Shown: positions 35,733-43,187 of the stretch, piece by piece
How positions within the stretch are numbered: position 1 is the stretch's first letter
Layout of the letters: each line of letters starts with the position of its first letter
DNA from: Phycisphaeraceae bacterium
GTDB lineage: Bacteria; Planctomycetota; Phycisphaerae; Phycisphaerales; UBA1924
DNA length: 64,000 bases
Direction of reading: 5' to 3'
Assembly: GCA_019454185.1 (NCBI GenBank)
Contig: CP075368.1
Coordinates: 3,327,649-3,391,648 of the forward strand
Notes under the pieces: model-generated
The model's database searches: none
The model's input: the letters and a program-made list of their open reading frames with translations, nothing else
What the model was told of the DNA's origin: nothing
Position numbers and translations under genes: made by a program

Positions 35733-35768
35733 ACCGTCTGGACGGTAGAAACCGACCGTCTGGACGGT
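35733..35768 (+). promoter_or_regulatory. Paired TetR-type operator
   Basis: Two identical inverted repeats, ACCGTC-TG-GACGGT, lie at 35733-35746 and 35755-35768, 22 bp apart centre to centre (about two helix turns). They sit between the promoter and the regulator's start codon. The likely ligand is the protein encoded directly downstream. Confidence 0.8.
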
Positions 35769-35778
35769 AGTGTTTGGG

Positions 35779-36384
35779 ATGCAGCAGAGTTCATTCGTCG
35801 CATTGCGGGACCGGGTGCTCGACGCGGCCGAGGGCGTTGTCGTTCGCCAGGGGATCGCGAATCTCACGCTCGAGGCCGTTGCCGCGGATGCCGGCATGAG
35901 CAAGGGCGGCTTGCTTCACCACTTTCCGAACAAGGACAAGCTGATCGAGGCGATGGTGGTTCGCTGCGCGGATCAGTGGCGCGAGCACATGAACGAGGCG
36001 TACGCGGCAACTCCTGAGGGTCCGGGGCGGATGGCCCGCTCCATGCTGAGCCACCTGAAGGATCCGGACTCTTGGACGGAGCAGTGCCAGCGTGGGTCGT
36101 GCGCGGTGTTCGCGGCACTCGCGCAGAACCCCGCGCTCATCCAACCGATGCGGGCGGTGTACAGCGAGATTCGCGAGCGGCTGTCGAAGGACGGCCTGCC
36201 CGAAGGGGTGGGGGAGACGGTGATCGCCGCGATGGATGGGCTCTGGCTCTACAGGGTGCTCGGCCTGACGACGGTGGACAAGTCGCTGATGGATCTGGTG
36301 CGGAAGGTGGTCGAGCGCCTGGTGTGCGGCTCGATCGGCACGGACGGCGCGTCCGGCAACGCTGACGGGAGGAACGACGCATGA
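35779..36384 (+). CDS. TetR-family repressor of an RND pump
   Basis: A 201-residue regulator. The N-terminal helix-turn-helix is 'LTLEAVAADAGMSKGGLLHH' followed by 'FPNKDKLIEAM', the classic TetR pattern; the C-terminal part has 'DGLWLYRVLGL', as in several efflux regulators. A GTG at 35770 is also in frame, but it overlaps the operator. The stop overlaps the adaptor's ATG by four bases (ATGA), so regulator and pump are translationally coupled. It likely binds the paired operator and represses its own operon until a pump substrate binds. Confidence 0.9.
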   Translation: MQQSSFVALRDRVLDAAEGVVVRQGIANLTLEAVAADAGMSKGGLLHHFPNKDKLIEAMVVRCADQWREHMNEAYAATPEGPGRMARSMLSHLKDPDSWTEQCQRGSCAVFAALAQNPALIQPMRAVYSEIRERLSKDGLPEGVGETVIAAMDGLWLYRVLGLTTVDKSLMDLVRKVVERLVCGSIGTDGASGNADGRNDA

Positions 36385-37652
36385 ATCGCAAGTGGATAGT
36401 CGGGACGACGATTGTGGTTGTCGGCGCGATCGCAGCGGCTGGCGCGATCGCTGCGGTCAAGGGGCGTGAGAAGGGCAACGAGGCCGGTGCTCCGAAGTTC
36501 GAGCCGTTCGAGGCGGCCCAGATCGTTGAGGCGGGCGTGATGACCTTCCAGCCGACGGCGGACATGGTGGGAACCGTCTTCGCGAAGCGATCGGTGATGG
36601 TGCGCAACGAGCTGGCGGCCCGCGTGCTCGAAGTGGGGTTCGACTCAGGCGTGGTGGTCGAGGCGGGCCAGGTGCTGGTGAGACAGGACGACACGACCGA
36701 TCGCGCTGACCTTGAGGCGGCCCTGGCCTCGGTGCGCGTTGCGGAAGCGAGCATCGAGCAGGGCGACACCGAGATCGCTCTGGCGGAAGTTGAGCTTCAG
36801 CGGCTCTCGGCGGTGCAGACGCGTGCGATCGCGGAGGTGGAACTTGATCGAGCGCGTTCACGCCTCGACGCGGCCCGGGCGGCGCGTGTCCGCTGGGTTG
36901 CCGAGGCGGATCAGGCCCGGGCCCGAGTTGCGCAGGTCGAGTCCAGGATCGAGAAGCTGACCATTCGCGCGCCGTTCCGCGCACGGGCGGGGATGCGCAC
37001 GGTCCACGAGGGCCAGTATCTGGCAGAGGGCACGGACATCGTCGGTCTGCAGGAACTGACCGACACGATCTATCTCGATTTCGCCGTGCCCCAGGAGTAC
37101 GCGGAGCGGGCACGGGTCGGCACGGTCGTGATGGCCTCCGGCGCGATGCTCGGCTCCGAGCCCGCGAGGATCGAGGTCGTTGCCGTGGACGCGACGGTGA
37201 ACAACAGCACGCGCAACCTGCGGATCCGCGCGATCGTTGACAACTCAAGGGGCGCGCTGGTGCCGGGTATGTTCGTGCAGGTGAGGGTGCCCATCGATGC
37301 GCCGTCGGAGCACGTTGTGGTCCCGAGCGTCGCGATCAGGCGTGCGCCCTACGGCAACTCGGTCTTCGTGATCAGCGCCGATGAGTCGGGCGAAACGCGG
37401 GCGTTCCAGCGTTTCGTCACGCTCGGCGAGACCGTCGGAGAACAGGTCATCGTCCTCGACGGTCTGAAGCAGGGAGAGCGCATCGCGGCGGCGGGCTCGT
37501 TCAAGCTGCGAGATGGTGTGAAGGTCGTCACCGGAGAGCCGGGGGGCGGGCCCGGAGGCGGCGCGGAAGGTGGCGATCGCGCGGGCGGGCCATCGCCGGC
37601 ATCGGGCGGCGCGACGAAAGCCGACGGGCAGAGCGGCCCAGAGAAATCCTGA
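36381..37652 (+). CDS. RND efflux periplasmic adaptor (membrane fusion protein)
   Basis: A 423-residue HlyD/MexE-type adaptor that joins the inner-membrane pump to the outer-membrane channel. The N-terminus is a membrane-anchoring helix ('GTTIVVVGAIAAAGAIAAVK'). Then come the lipoyl half-motifs ('ARVLEVGFDSGVVVEAGQVL' and 'RAPFRARAGMRTVHEGQYL') flanking a coiled-coil of about 80 residues rich in Ala/Glu/Arg, and the beta-barrel part ('IYLDFAVPQEYAERA'). The C-terminal tail is Gly/Ala-rich and disordered. It is the second gene of the tetR operon. Confidence 0.93.
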   Translation: MNRKWIVGTTIVVVGAIAAAGAIAAVKGREKGNEAGAPKFEPFEAAQIVEAGVMTFQPTADMVGTVFAKRSVMVRNELAARVLEVGFDSGVVVEAGQVLVRQDDTTDRADLEAALASVRVAEASIEQGDTEIALAEVELQRLSAVQTRAIAEVELDRARSRLDAARAARVRWVAEADQARARVAQVESRIEKLTIRAPFRARAGMRTVHEGQYLAEGTDIVGLQELTDTIYLDFAVPQEYAERARVGTVVMASGAMLGSEPARIEVVAVDATVNNSTRNLRIRAIVDNSRGALVPGMFVQVRVPIDAPSEHVVVPSVAIRRAPYGNSVFVISADESGETRAFQRFVTLGETVGEQVIVLDGLKQGERIAAAGSFKLRDGVKVVTGEPGGGPGGGAEGGDRAGGPSPASGGATKADGQSGPEKS

Positions 37653-37744
37653 AGACGCGGAGCGCGTCGATCGAGGTGTGAGCAGCGGAGTTGGTCGGGT
37701 CTGGATGCGGGGAGCAGCGCCGCGTGTCGGCGCGGGAGTATCGC

Positions 37745-40700
37745 GTGCGATCATTCACGGACATCTTCATCAAGAAGCCGGTGCTGGCGATCGTAATCAA
37801 CCTGATCATCCTTGCGGTGGGATGGAGATCGATCGACGCGCTGGCTGTCAGGCAGTATCCGCGCCTGGAGTCGAGCGCGATCGTGATCACGACGGTGTAC
37901 GTCGGTGCGAGCGCGGAGACGGTGCGCGGCTTCATCACAACGCCGATCGAGCAGGCAGTGTCCGCGATCGACGGCATCGATTACATCGAGAGTTCAAGCC
38001 GCGCAGGCGTGAGCACGGTGACGGTGCGTCTGCGCCTGAACCATGACAGCAACGACGCGCTGGCGGAGATCAGCGCTCGTCTGAATCAGGTGCGCAGCCG
38101 CCTGCCGGCGGATGCCGAGGCGCCCGCGGTCGATATCCAGCGGACGGACAAGCCCTACGCGACGTTCTATATCTCGTTCACGAGTGAGCAGCTGAGTCTG
38201 GTGCAGCTGAACGACTTTCTGATCCGGGAGGTCCAGCCGGAGTTCCAGACGATCGCGGGGGTGCAGCGTGTCGCCGTCGAGGGCTCGCGCGAGCTGGCGA
38301 TGCGTGTCTGGCTCGACACCGACAAGATGGAGAGCTTCGACATCTCGCCCAGCGAGGTGTGGGACGCGCTCGGCCGCAACAACTTCCTCGCGGCGGTGGG
38401 GCGCACCAAGAGCCGCGACGTGCAGATCGATCTGCTGACCGACACGGACCTGAAGGCCGTCTCGGAGTTCCGCGACCTGATCGTGCGCGAGCGTGAGGGG
38501 ACGCTGGTGCGACTGGGCGATATCGCGAAAGTGGAACTCGGGAGCGAAGAGCCCACGGGGCAGGCGGGCTTCAATGGCACGCCCGCGATCTGGCTCTCGG
38601 TATGGCCGCTGCCCAGGGCGAACGAGCTCGAGGTGGCCAAGTTGCTGAAGAAGCGGATCGAGGAGGTCCGTCCGACGCTGCCGGCCGGCATCGAGATGAC
38701 GCTGGCGTATGACGGCACATACTACATGGAGAACGCGATCAAGGAGATCACGAAGACGCTGGTCGAGACGGTGGCGATCGTGGCTCTGGTCGTCTTTATC
38801 TTCATGGGGAGCGTTCGGACAGTGATCGTTCCCCTGTTCGCGATGCCCGTGTCGCTGATCGGATCGTGCATCGCCATCCTGCTGTTCGGGTTCTCGCTGA
38901 ATCTCCTCACGATCCTCGCGATCGTGCTGTCGGTCGGGCTGGTCGTTGACGACGCGATCGTGATGGTCGAGAACGTCGAGCGTCACATCCGCGCGGGGAA
39001 GGCCAGGTTCGAGGCGGCGTTGATCGGCGCGAGGGAGCTGGCAGCGCCTGTGGTCTCTATGACCATCACGCTCGCTGCGGTGTACGCGCCGATCGGGTTC
39101 CAGAGCGGGCTGACCGGGATGCTCTTCCGCGAGTTCGCCTTCACGCTCGCGACCGCTGTCGTGATCTCCGGGATCGTGGCGGTAACGCTCTCGCCCGTGC
39201 TCTCGTCGTGGATGATCCCGCCGGGCGGCAAAGAGGGGCGCCTGACACGAGCGGTGAACAGGGTCTTCGCGAGGATCCGGAGCGTGTACGAGCGCGTGCT
39301 CGGCGTCGTGCTGCGGGCATGGTGGGCGGTGGTGATTGCCTCGGTCGCGATCTGTGCGCTCGCGCCGTCTCTCTACACAAGGTCAAAGAAGGAACTCGCG
39401 CCCACGGAGGATGAGGGGATCGTCTTCGCGGTTGTGCAGACCGCGCCCGATGCAACGCTCGACTACACCGTGCGAGGATTCTCCAAGGTTGCCGACGCAT
39501 TCATGTCAGTCCCCGAGGCGAAGTTCTTCTTCCAGGTCGCGGAGCTCGCGATGGGAGGCGGATTCGGCGGGATCCAGACGATCGATTGGCACGAGCGTGA
39601 TCGCACGACCGAGCCGATCCAGGGCGAGGTCATCGGCAAGTTGATGATGATCGAGGAGCTCCGATCGATCGCCGTTCGCCCCGCTCCACTTCCCGGCGCG
39701 GGCCAGTTCGATGTCGAGTTGATGGTCACCAGCGGGGCCGAAGCGCCCGAGATGGAGCCCATCATCAACCAGATCATCGGCGCTGGATACGCATCTGAGA
39801 AGTTCGTGTACGTCGATTCCGATCTGAAGATCGATCTGCCGCAGACTCGCATCGAGATCGATCGGAAGAAAGTCGCCGACCTCGGTCTTGATCTTGCCGA
39901 CGTCGGTCGCGATCTTTCCGTCCTTCTCGCGGGCGGGTATGTCAATCGATTCAACTACGAGGGTCGTTCCTACAAGGTGATTCCGCAGGTGGGCGACGAA
40001 CTCCGGCAGATACCGGAGCAGGTATTGCAGTGGAAGGTCCGCACCCGCGACGGCGGAAGCGTCACGCTTCGCTCGCTCGTGACGCTGCGGACAGAGGCGG
40101 TGCCCCGCGTGCTGACCCGATTCCAGCAGCGGAACAGCGCAAAGGTCTACGGCGTGGTCGCGCCGGGGGTGACGAAGGAAGAGGCGCTGAGCGCGCTGGA
40201 GCAGGCCGCCCGGGAGATCGTGCCCCCCGGCTACGCGATCGACTACGCCGGCGAGAGCCGCCAGATGCGCACGGAGGGCGCGACGCTCGTCTCGACGCTC
40301 GGGTTCGCGGTCGGCATCATCTATCTGGTGCTCGCGGCACAGTTCGGGAGTTTCCGTGATCCGTTCATCGTGCTCTTCGGCTCGGTGCCGCTGGCGCTGA
40401 CCGGCGCGCTCGTGTTCACCGCGACGGGCATCACCACGGTGAACATCTATTCGCAGGTCGGTCTGATCACGCTGGTCGGTCTGGTCGCGAAGAACGGGAT
40501 CCTGATCGTCGAGTTTGCGAACCAATTGCAGGAGCAGGGGCTCTCGAAGCGTGACGCGGTACGCCAGGCCGCGGGGACGCGCCTTCGTCCGATCCTGATG
40601 ACATCCGCCGCGACGATCTTCGGGCACTTCCCGCTTGTCCTGGTCTCCGGCGCGGGTGCGGAGGCACGCAACAGCATCGGTATCGTGCTCGTCAGCGGCA

Positions 40701-40927
40701 TGGCCATCTCGACGGTCTTCACGCTGTTTGTTGTTCCATCCATTTACATCCTCCTCGCGGCACGGCGCAAGCCGAGCCACGCGCCGGATACCCCGGCGAC
40801 AACCGGAGCAGGTGATGCCCCATCGCCGGTCCACGCTTCGGGTGGCAGCGGAACCGGGCCGGTGTCTGCCGGGCCTGGTTCGCCTGGGCCTGGTTCGCCT
40901 GGGCCGGGATCACTGGCGCCCGCATGA
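37745..40927 (+). CDS. RND multidrug-type efflux pump (HAE1 family)
   Basis: A 1060-residue inner-membrane proton antiporter of the AcrB/MexF type. It starts 'FTDIFIKKPVLAIVINLIIL' as usual in the family, has two porter-domain halves, and TM4 with the proton-relay Asp pair in 'GLVVDDAIVMVENVERH'. The second half repeats the fold ('VGLITLVGLVAKNGILIVEF'). A GTG at 37745 with GGGAG before it is the best start; the open frame begins 18 codons earlier. The tail has a Gly-Pro-Ser repeat. It follows the adaptor by 92 bases and precedes the outer-membrane factor. Substrates are likely organic toxic compounds. Confidence 0.93.
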   Translation: MRSFTDIFIKKPVLAIVINLIILAVGWRSIDALAVRQYPRLESSAIVITTVYVGASAETVRGFITTPIEQAVSAIDGIDYIESSSRAGVSTVTVRLRLNHDSNDALAEISARLNQVRSRLPADAEAPAVDIQRTDKPYATFYISFTSEQLSLVQLNDFLIREVQPEFQTIAGVQRVAVEGSRELAMRVWLDTDKMESFDISPSEVWDALGRNNFLAAVGRTKSRDVQIDLLTDTDLKAVSEFRDLIVREREGTLVRLGDIAKVELGSEEPTGQAGFNGTPAIWLSVWPLPRANELEVAKLLKKRIEEVRPTLPAGIEMTLAYDGTYYMENAIKEITKTLVETVAIVALVVFIFMGSVRTVIVPLFAMPVSLIGSCIAILLFGFSLNLLTILAIVLSVGLVVDDAIVMVENVERHIRAGKARFEAALIGARELAAPVVSMTITLAAVYAPIGFQSGLTGMLFREFAFTLATAVVISGIVAVTLSPVLSSWMIPPGGKEGRLTRAVNRVFARIRSVYERVLGVVLRAWWAVVIASVAICALAPSLYTRSKKELAPTEDEGIVFAVVQTAPDATLDYTVRGFSKVADAFMSVPEAKFFFQVAELAMGGGFGGIQTIDWHERDRTTEPIQGEVIGKLMMIEELRSIAVRPAPLPGAGQFDVELMVTSGAEAPEMEPIINQIIGAGYASEKFVYVDSDLKIDLPQTRIEIDRKKVADLGLDLADVGRDLSVLLAGGYVNRFNYEGRSYKVIPQVGDELRQIPEQVLQWKVRTRDGGSVTLRSLVTLRTEAVPRVLTRFQQRNSAKVYGVVAPGVTKEEALSALEQAAREIVPPGYAIDYAGESRQMRTEGATLVSTLGFAVGIIYLVLAAQFGSFRDPFIVLFGSVPLALTGALVFTATGITTVNIYSQVGLITLVGLVAKNGILIVEFANQLQEQGLSKRDAVRQAAGTRLRPILMTSAATIFGHFPLVLVSGAGAEARNSIGIVLVSGMAISTVFTLFVVPSIYILLAARRKPSHAPDTPATTGAGDAPSPVHASGGSGTGPVSAGPGSPGPGSPGPGSLAPA
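40871..40915 (+). repeat. 15-bp tandem repeat in the pump's C-terminal tail
   Basis: Two exact copies and one diverged copy of a 15-bp unit (gggcctggttcgcct) encode Gly-Pro-Gly-Ser-Pro repeats at the end of the RND pump. Confidence 0.85.
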
Positions 40928-40994
40928 TCCGCAGCGAAGTCGATTCATCAACGAGCATGAGATGCACGATCAGATCACGATCCGAGGCCAATCG

Positions 40995-42455
40995 ATGAAA
41001 CTCGCCTGGACATCCGCCCTTCTCGGCTTGTGCCTGCTCAGCGGCTGCACGGTCGGTCCGAATCACGCCGAGCCGGTGACGCTCGCGCCCGGTGCCTGGC
41101 CGGAGTCGCCTGCCGGAACGCTCGCGGAAGCCGAACCGGACCTGCGCACATGGTGGGCTCGCTTTGAGGACCCCACGCTGAACGATCTCGTCGGGCGCGC
41201 TCTTGAAGGGAACCTCGATCTTCGCGAGGCGGCGGCCCGAGTCCGTGAGGCAAGGGCTCTGCGAGGCGTCGCGGCATCGGACCAGTTCCCGACCATCAAC
41301 GTCGGCGCTTCGGCCTCCTATTCCCGGGACAGCGAGAACGCGTTCGGGAACGGTGGAGGTGGGAGTGGGGGGGGCGGCTCCAACAGCGCGGGCCAGGAGA
41401 ATGATCTCTACGACGCGGGCTTCGATGCCGCGTGGGAGATCGATGTCTTCGGGCGTGTCCGTCGCTCGGTCGAGGCGGCCGACGCGGATCTCGCGGCTTC
41501 GCTCGAATCCGAGCGCGACGTGCGGGTCATCCTAGTTGCGGAGGTTGCGCGGACGTACATGGAGCTTCGTGCGTCACAGTCGCGTCTGGAGATCGCCAAC
41601 CAGAATGTGAGCACACAGAAAGAAACGCTCGAACTCTCGCAGGATCGTCTCGGCGCGGGGCTCGGCACGGAGCTCCAGGTCTCTCAGGCGACCACACAGC
41701 TCGAATCGACGCGCTCGCAGATTCCCGTTCTTATGGCGCAGGTCAGGCGCGCAGCGCATCGGCTGGATGTCCTGCTCGGACAGCAGCCCGGGACGCTTCG
41801 CGATGAACTCGGGTCGGCGCAGGTCCCGCCCTCGCCAGAGCTGGTGCAGATCGGCCTCCCCGCCGAGCTGCTCCGCAGGCGTCCGGATATCCGGCGTGCG
41901 GAGCGGGAGCTCGCCGCGGCGACGGCCCGCGTCGGGGTCGCTACCGCCGATCTCTATCCGCGTCTCACACTGAACGGGAGTTTCGGTGTTCAGAGCGAGG
42001 ACACTGGCAATCTGTTCGATGCGAGCAGTCGGACGTGGAGTGTGGGTCCGCTCGCGGTGCGTTGGCCGATCTTCACGGCCGGCCGCGTTCGTTCCGCCAT
42101 CCGCGTGAATGAGGCGCGCCAGGAACAGGCGCTGATCGCTTACGAGAGAACCGTTCTCCTCGCCTACGAGGAGGTCGCCAACGCGCTGGTCTCGTACGCC
42201 CGTGTCCGCGAGCGCCGGGAGTCGCTCACGCGCGCGATGCTCGCGAGCGCGACAGCCGTCGAACTCTCACAGGATCTGTGGACCCGCGGCCTCACGGACT
42301 TCCTCAACGTGCTCGACTCGCAGAGGGCCTTGTTCCTTCTCCAGGACCAGCTCGCCGAGAGCGCCGCCGAAGAGGCCACCAGTCTTGTCGCGATCTACAA
42401 GGCCCTGGGGGGCGGGTGGGACGACCAAGCCGTTGCCGCGGCATCGTCTCGGTGA
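40995..42455 (+). CDS. RND outer-membrane factor lipoprotein (NodT/OprM family)
   Basis: A 486-residue TolC-like channel subunit with a lipoprotein signal (lipobox 'LLSGC', Cys18). It shows 'WWARFEDPTLNDLVGRAL', two long coiled-coil repeats, 'AELLRRRPDIRRAERELAAA' (a hallmark block of the family) and 'VRWPIFTAGRVRSAI'. GAGG lies nine bases before the ATG at 40995; an in-frame ATG at 40962 would place extra residues ahead of the signal. It completes a tripartite pump with the adaptor and RND protein upstream. Confidence 0.93.
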   Translation: MKLAWTSALLGLCLLSGCTVGPNHAEPVTLAPGAWPESPAGTLAEAEPDLRTWWARFEDPTLNDLVGRALEGNLDLREAAARVREARALRGVAASDQFPTINVGASASYSRDSENAFGNGGGGSGGGGSNSAGQENDLYDAGFDAAWEIDVFGRVRRSVEAADADLAASLESERDVRVILVAEVARTYMELRASQSRLEIANQNVSTQKETLELSQDRLGAGLGTELQVSQATTQLESTRSQIPVLMAQVRRAAHRLDVLLGQQPGTLRDELGSAQVPPSPELVQIGLPAELLRRRPDIRRAERELAAATARVGVATADLYPRLTLNGSFGVQSEDTGNLFDASSRTWSVGPLAVRWPIFTAGRVRSAIRVNEARQEQALIAYERTVLLAYEEVANALVSYARVRERRESLTRAMLASATAVELSQDLWTRGLTDFLNVLDSQRALFLLQDQLAESAAEEATSLVAIYKALGGGWDDQAVAAASSR

Positions 42456-42500
42456 GTCAACCCCTTCACGCGGCCCCCCTGTGTGCCGATAAACTCTGGT

Positions 42501-43157
42501 ATGCTCCCGCGTGAGAACTCCCATGATGGACCAGATCGGCCCCATTCGGCCGCCGGATCGCCATCGGACTCGGCGGGCAACGCGGGGAAAGTCGGCGGCA
42601 GCGGGGGGGCCGAGTCCGATCGAGTCCCCTCGGACGATCGTGCAACAACACGAGCCGCGTTCGATCGTGTGTACGCCGAGCTGCGCGAACTAGCGCACAG
42701 CCAGATGCGCCACGAGCGAGCAGGACTCACGCTCCAGCCGACCGCGCTGGTGCACGAGGTGTACCTGCGACTGAGCCGCGACGAGGGCGTCGTGTGGGAG
42801 AACTCGCGCCACTTCTTTGCCGCCGCCGCAGAGGCCATGCGCCGCATCCTCGTCGAGCGCGCCCGGCGCGTCGCGAGCCGCAAGCACGGCGGTGGGCGCA
42901 AGCGTGTGGAACTCTCCGAGGGAGCCGAGGCGATCGACGAGGCCGACCCGGAGGCCATGATCTCGCTCGACGAGGCCATGGAGGAACTGCGTGCATTCGA
43001 CCCCCAACTGGCAGAGGTCGCCATGCTCCGCTACTTCGCGGGGCTTTCCGTCGAGCGGACGGCTGAGATGATGGGACGGTCCGAGCGATCCATAAAATAT
43101 GACTGGGCGGCTGCCCGTGCCTGGCTACTCCGTCGCATGGATGGAGACGGGGACTAG
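42501..43157 (+). CDS. ECF-type RNA polymerase sigma factor (TIGR02999-like)
   Basis: A 218-residue sigma factor. The region-2 part reads 'ELAHSQMRHERAGLTLQPTA' and 'LVHEVYLRLS', then 'RHFFAAAAEAMRRILVERAR', and region 4 is 'LRYFAGLSVERTAEMMGRSE' with 'RSIKYDWAAARAWL'. This matches the ECF-like sigma group (TIGR02999) that is abundant in planctomycetes and usually sits beside Ser/Thr kinases, as here. The first ~45 residues are Ser/Gly/Asp-rich and probably disordered. A GTG at 42483 is an alternative start. The kinase gene starts 31 bases later. Confidence 0.92.
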   Translation: MLPRENSHDGPDRPHSAAGSPSDSAGNAGKVGGSGGAESDRVPSDDRATTRAAFDRVYAELRELAHSQMRHERAGLTLQPTALVHEVYLRLSRDEGVVWENSRHFFAAAAEAMRRILVERARRVASRKHGGGRKRVELSEGAEAIDEADPEAMISLDEAMEELRAFDPQLAEVAMLRYFAGLSVERTAEMMGRSERSIKYDWAAARAWLLRRMDGDGD

Positions 43158-43187
43158 TCCGGCTCGCCGGCGAGCATTCGCCCGAGC

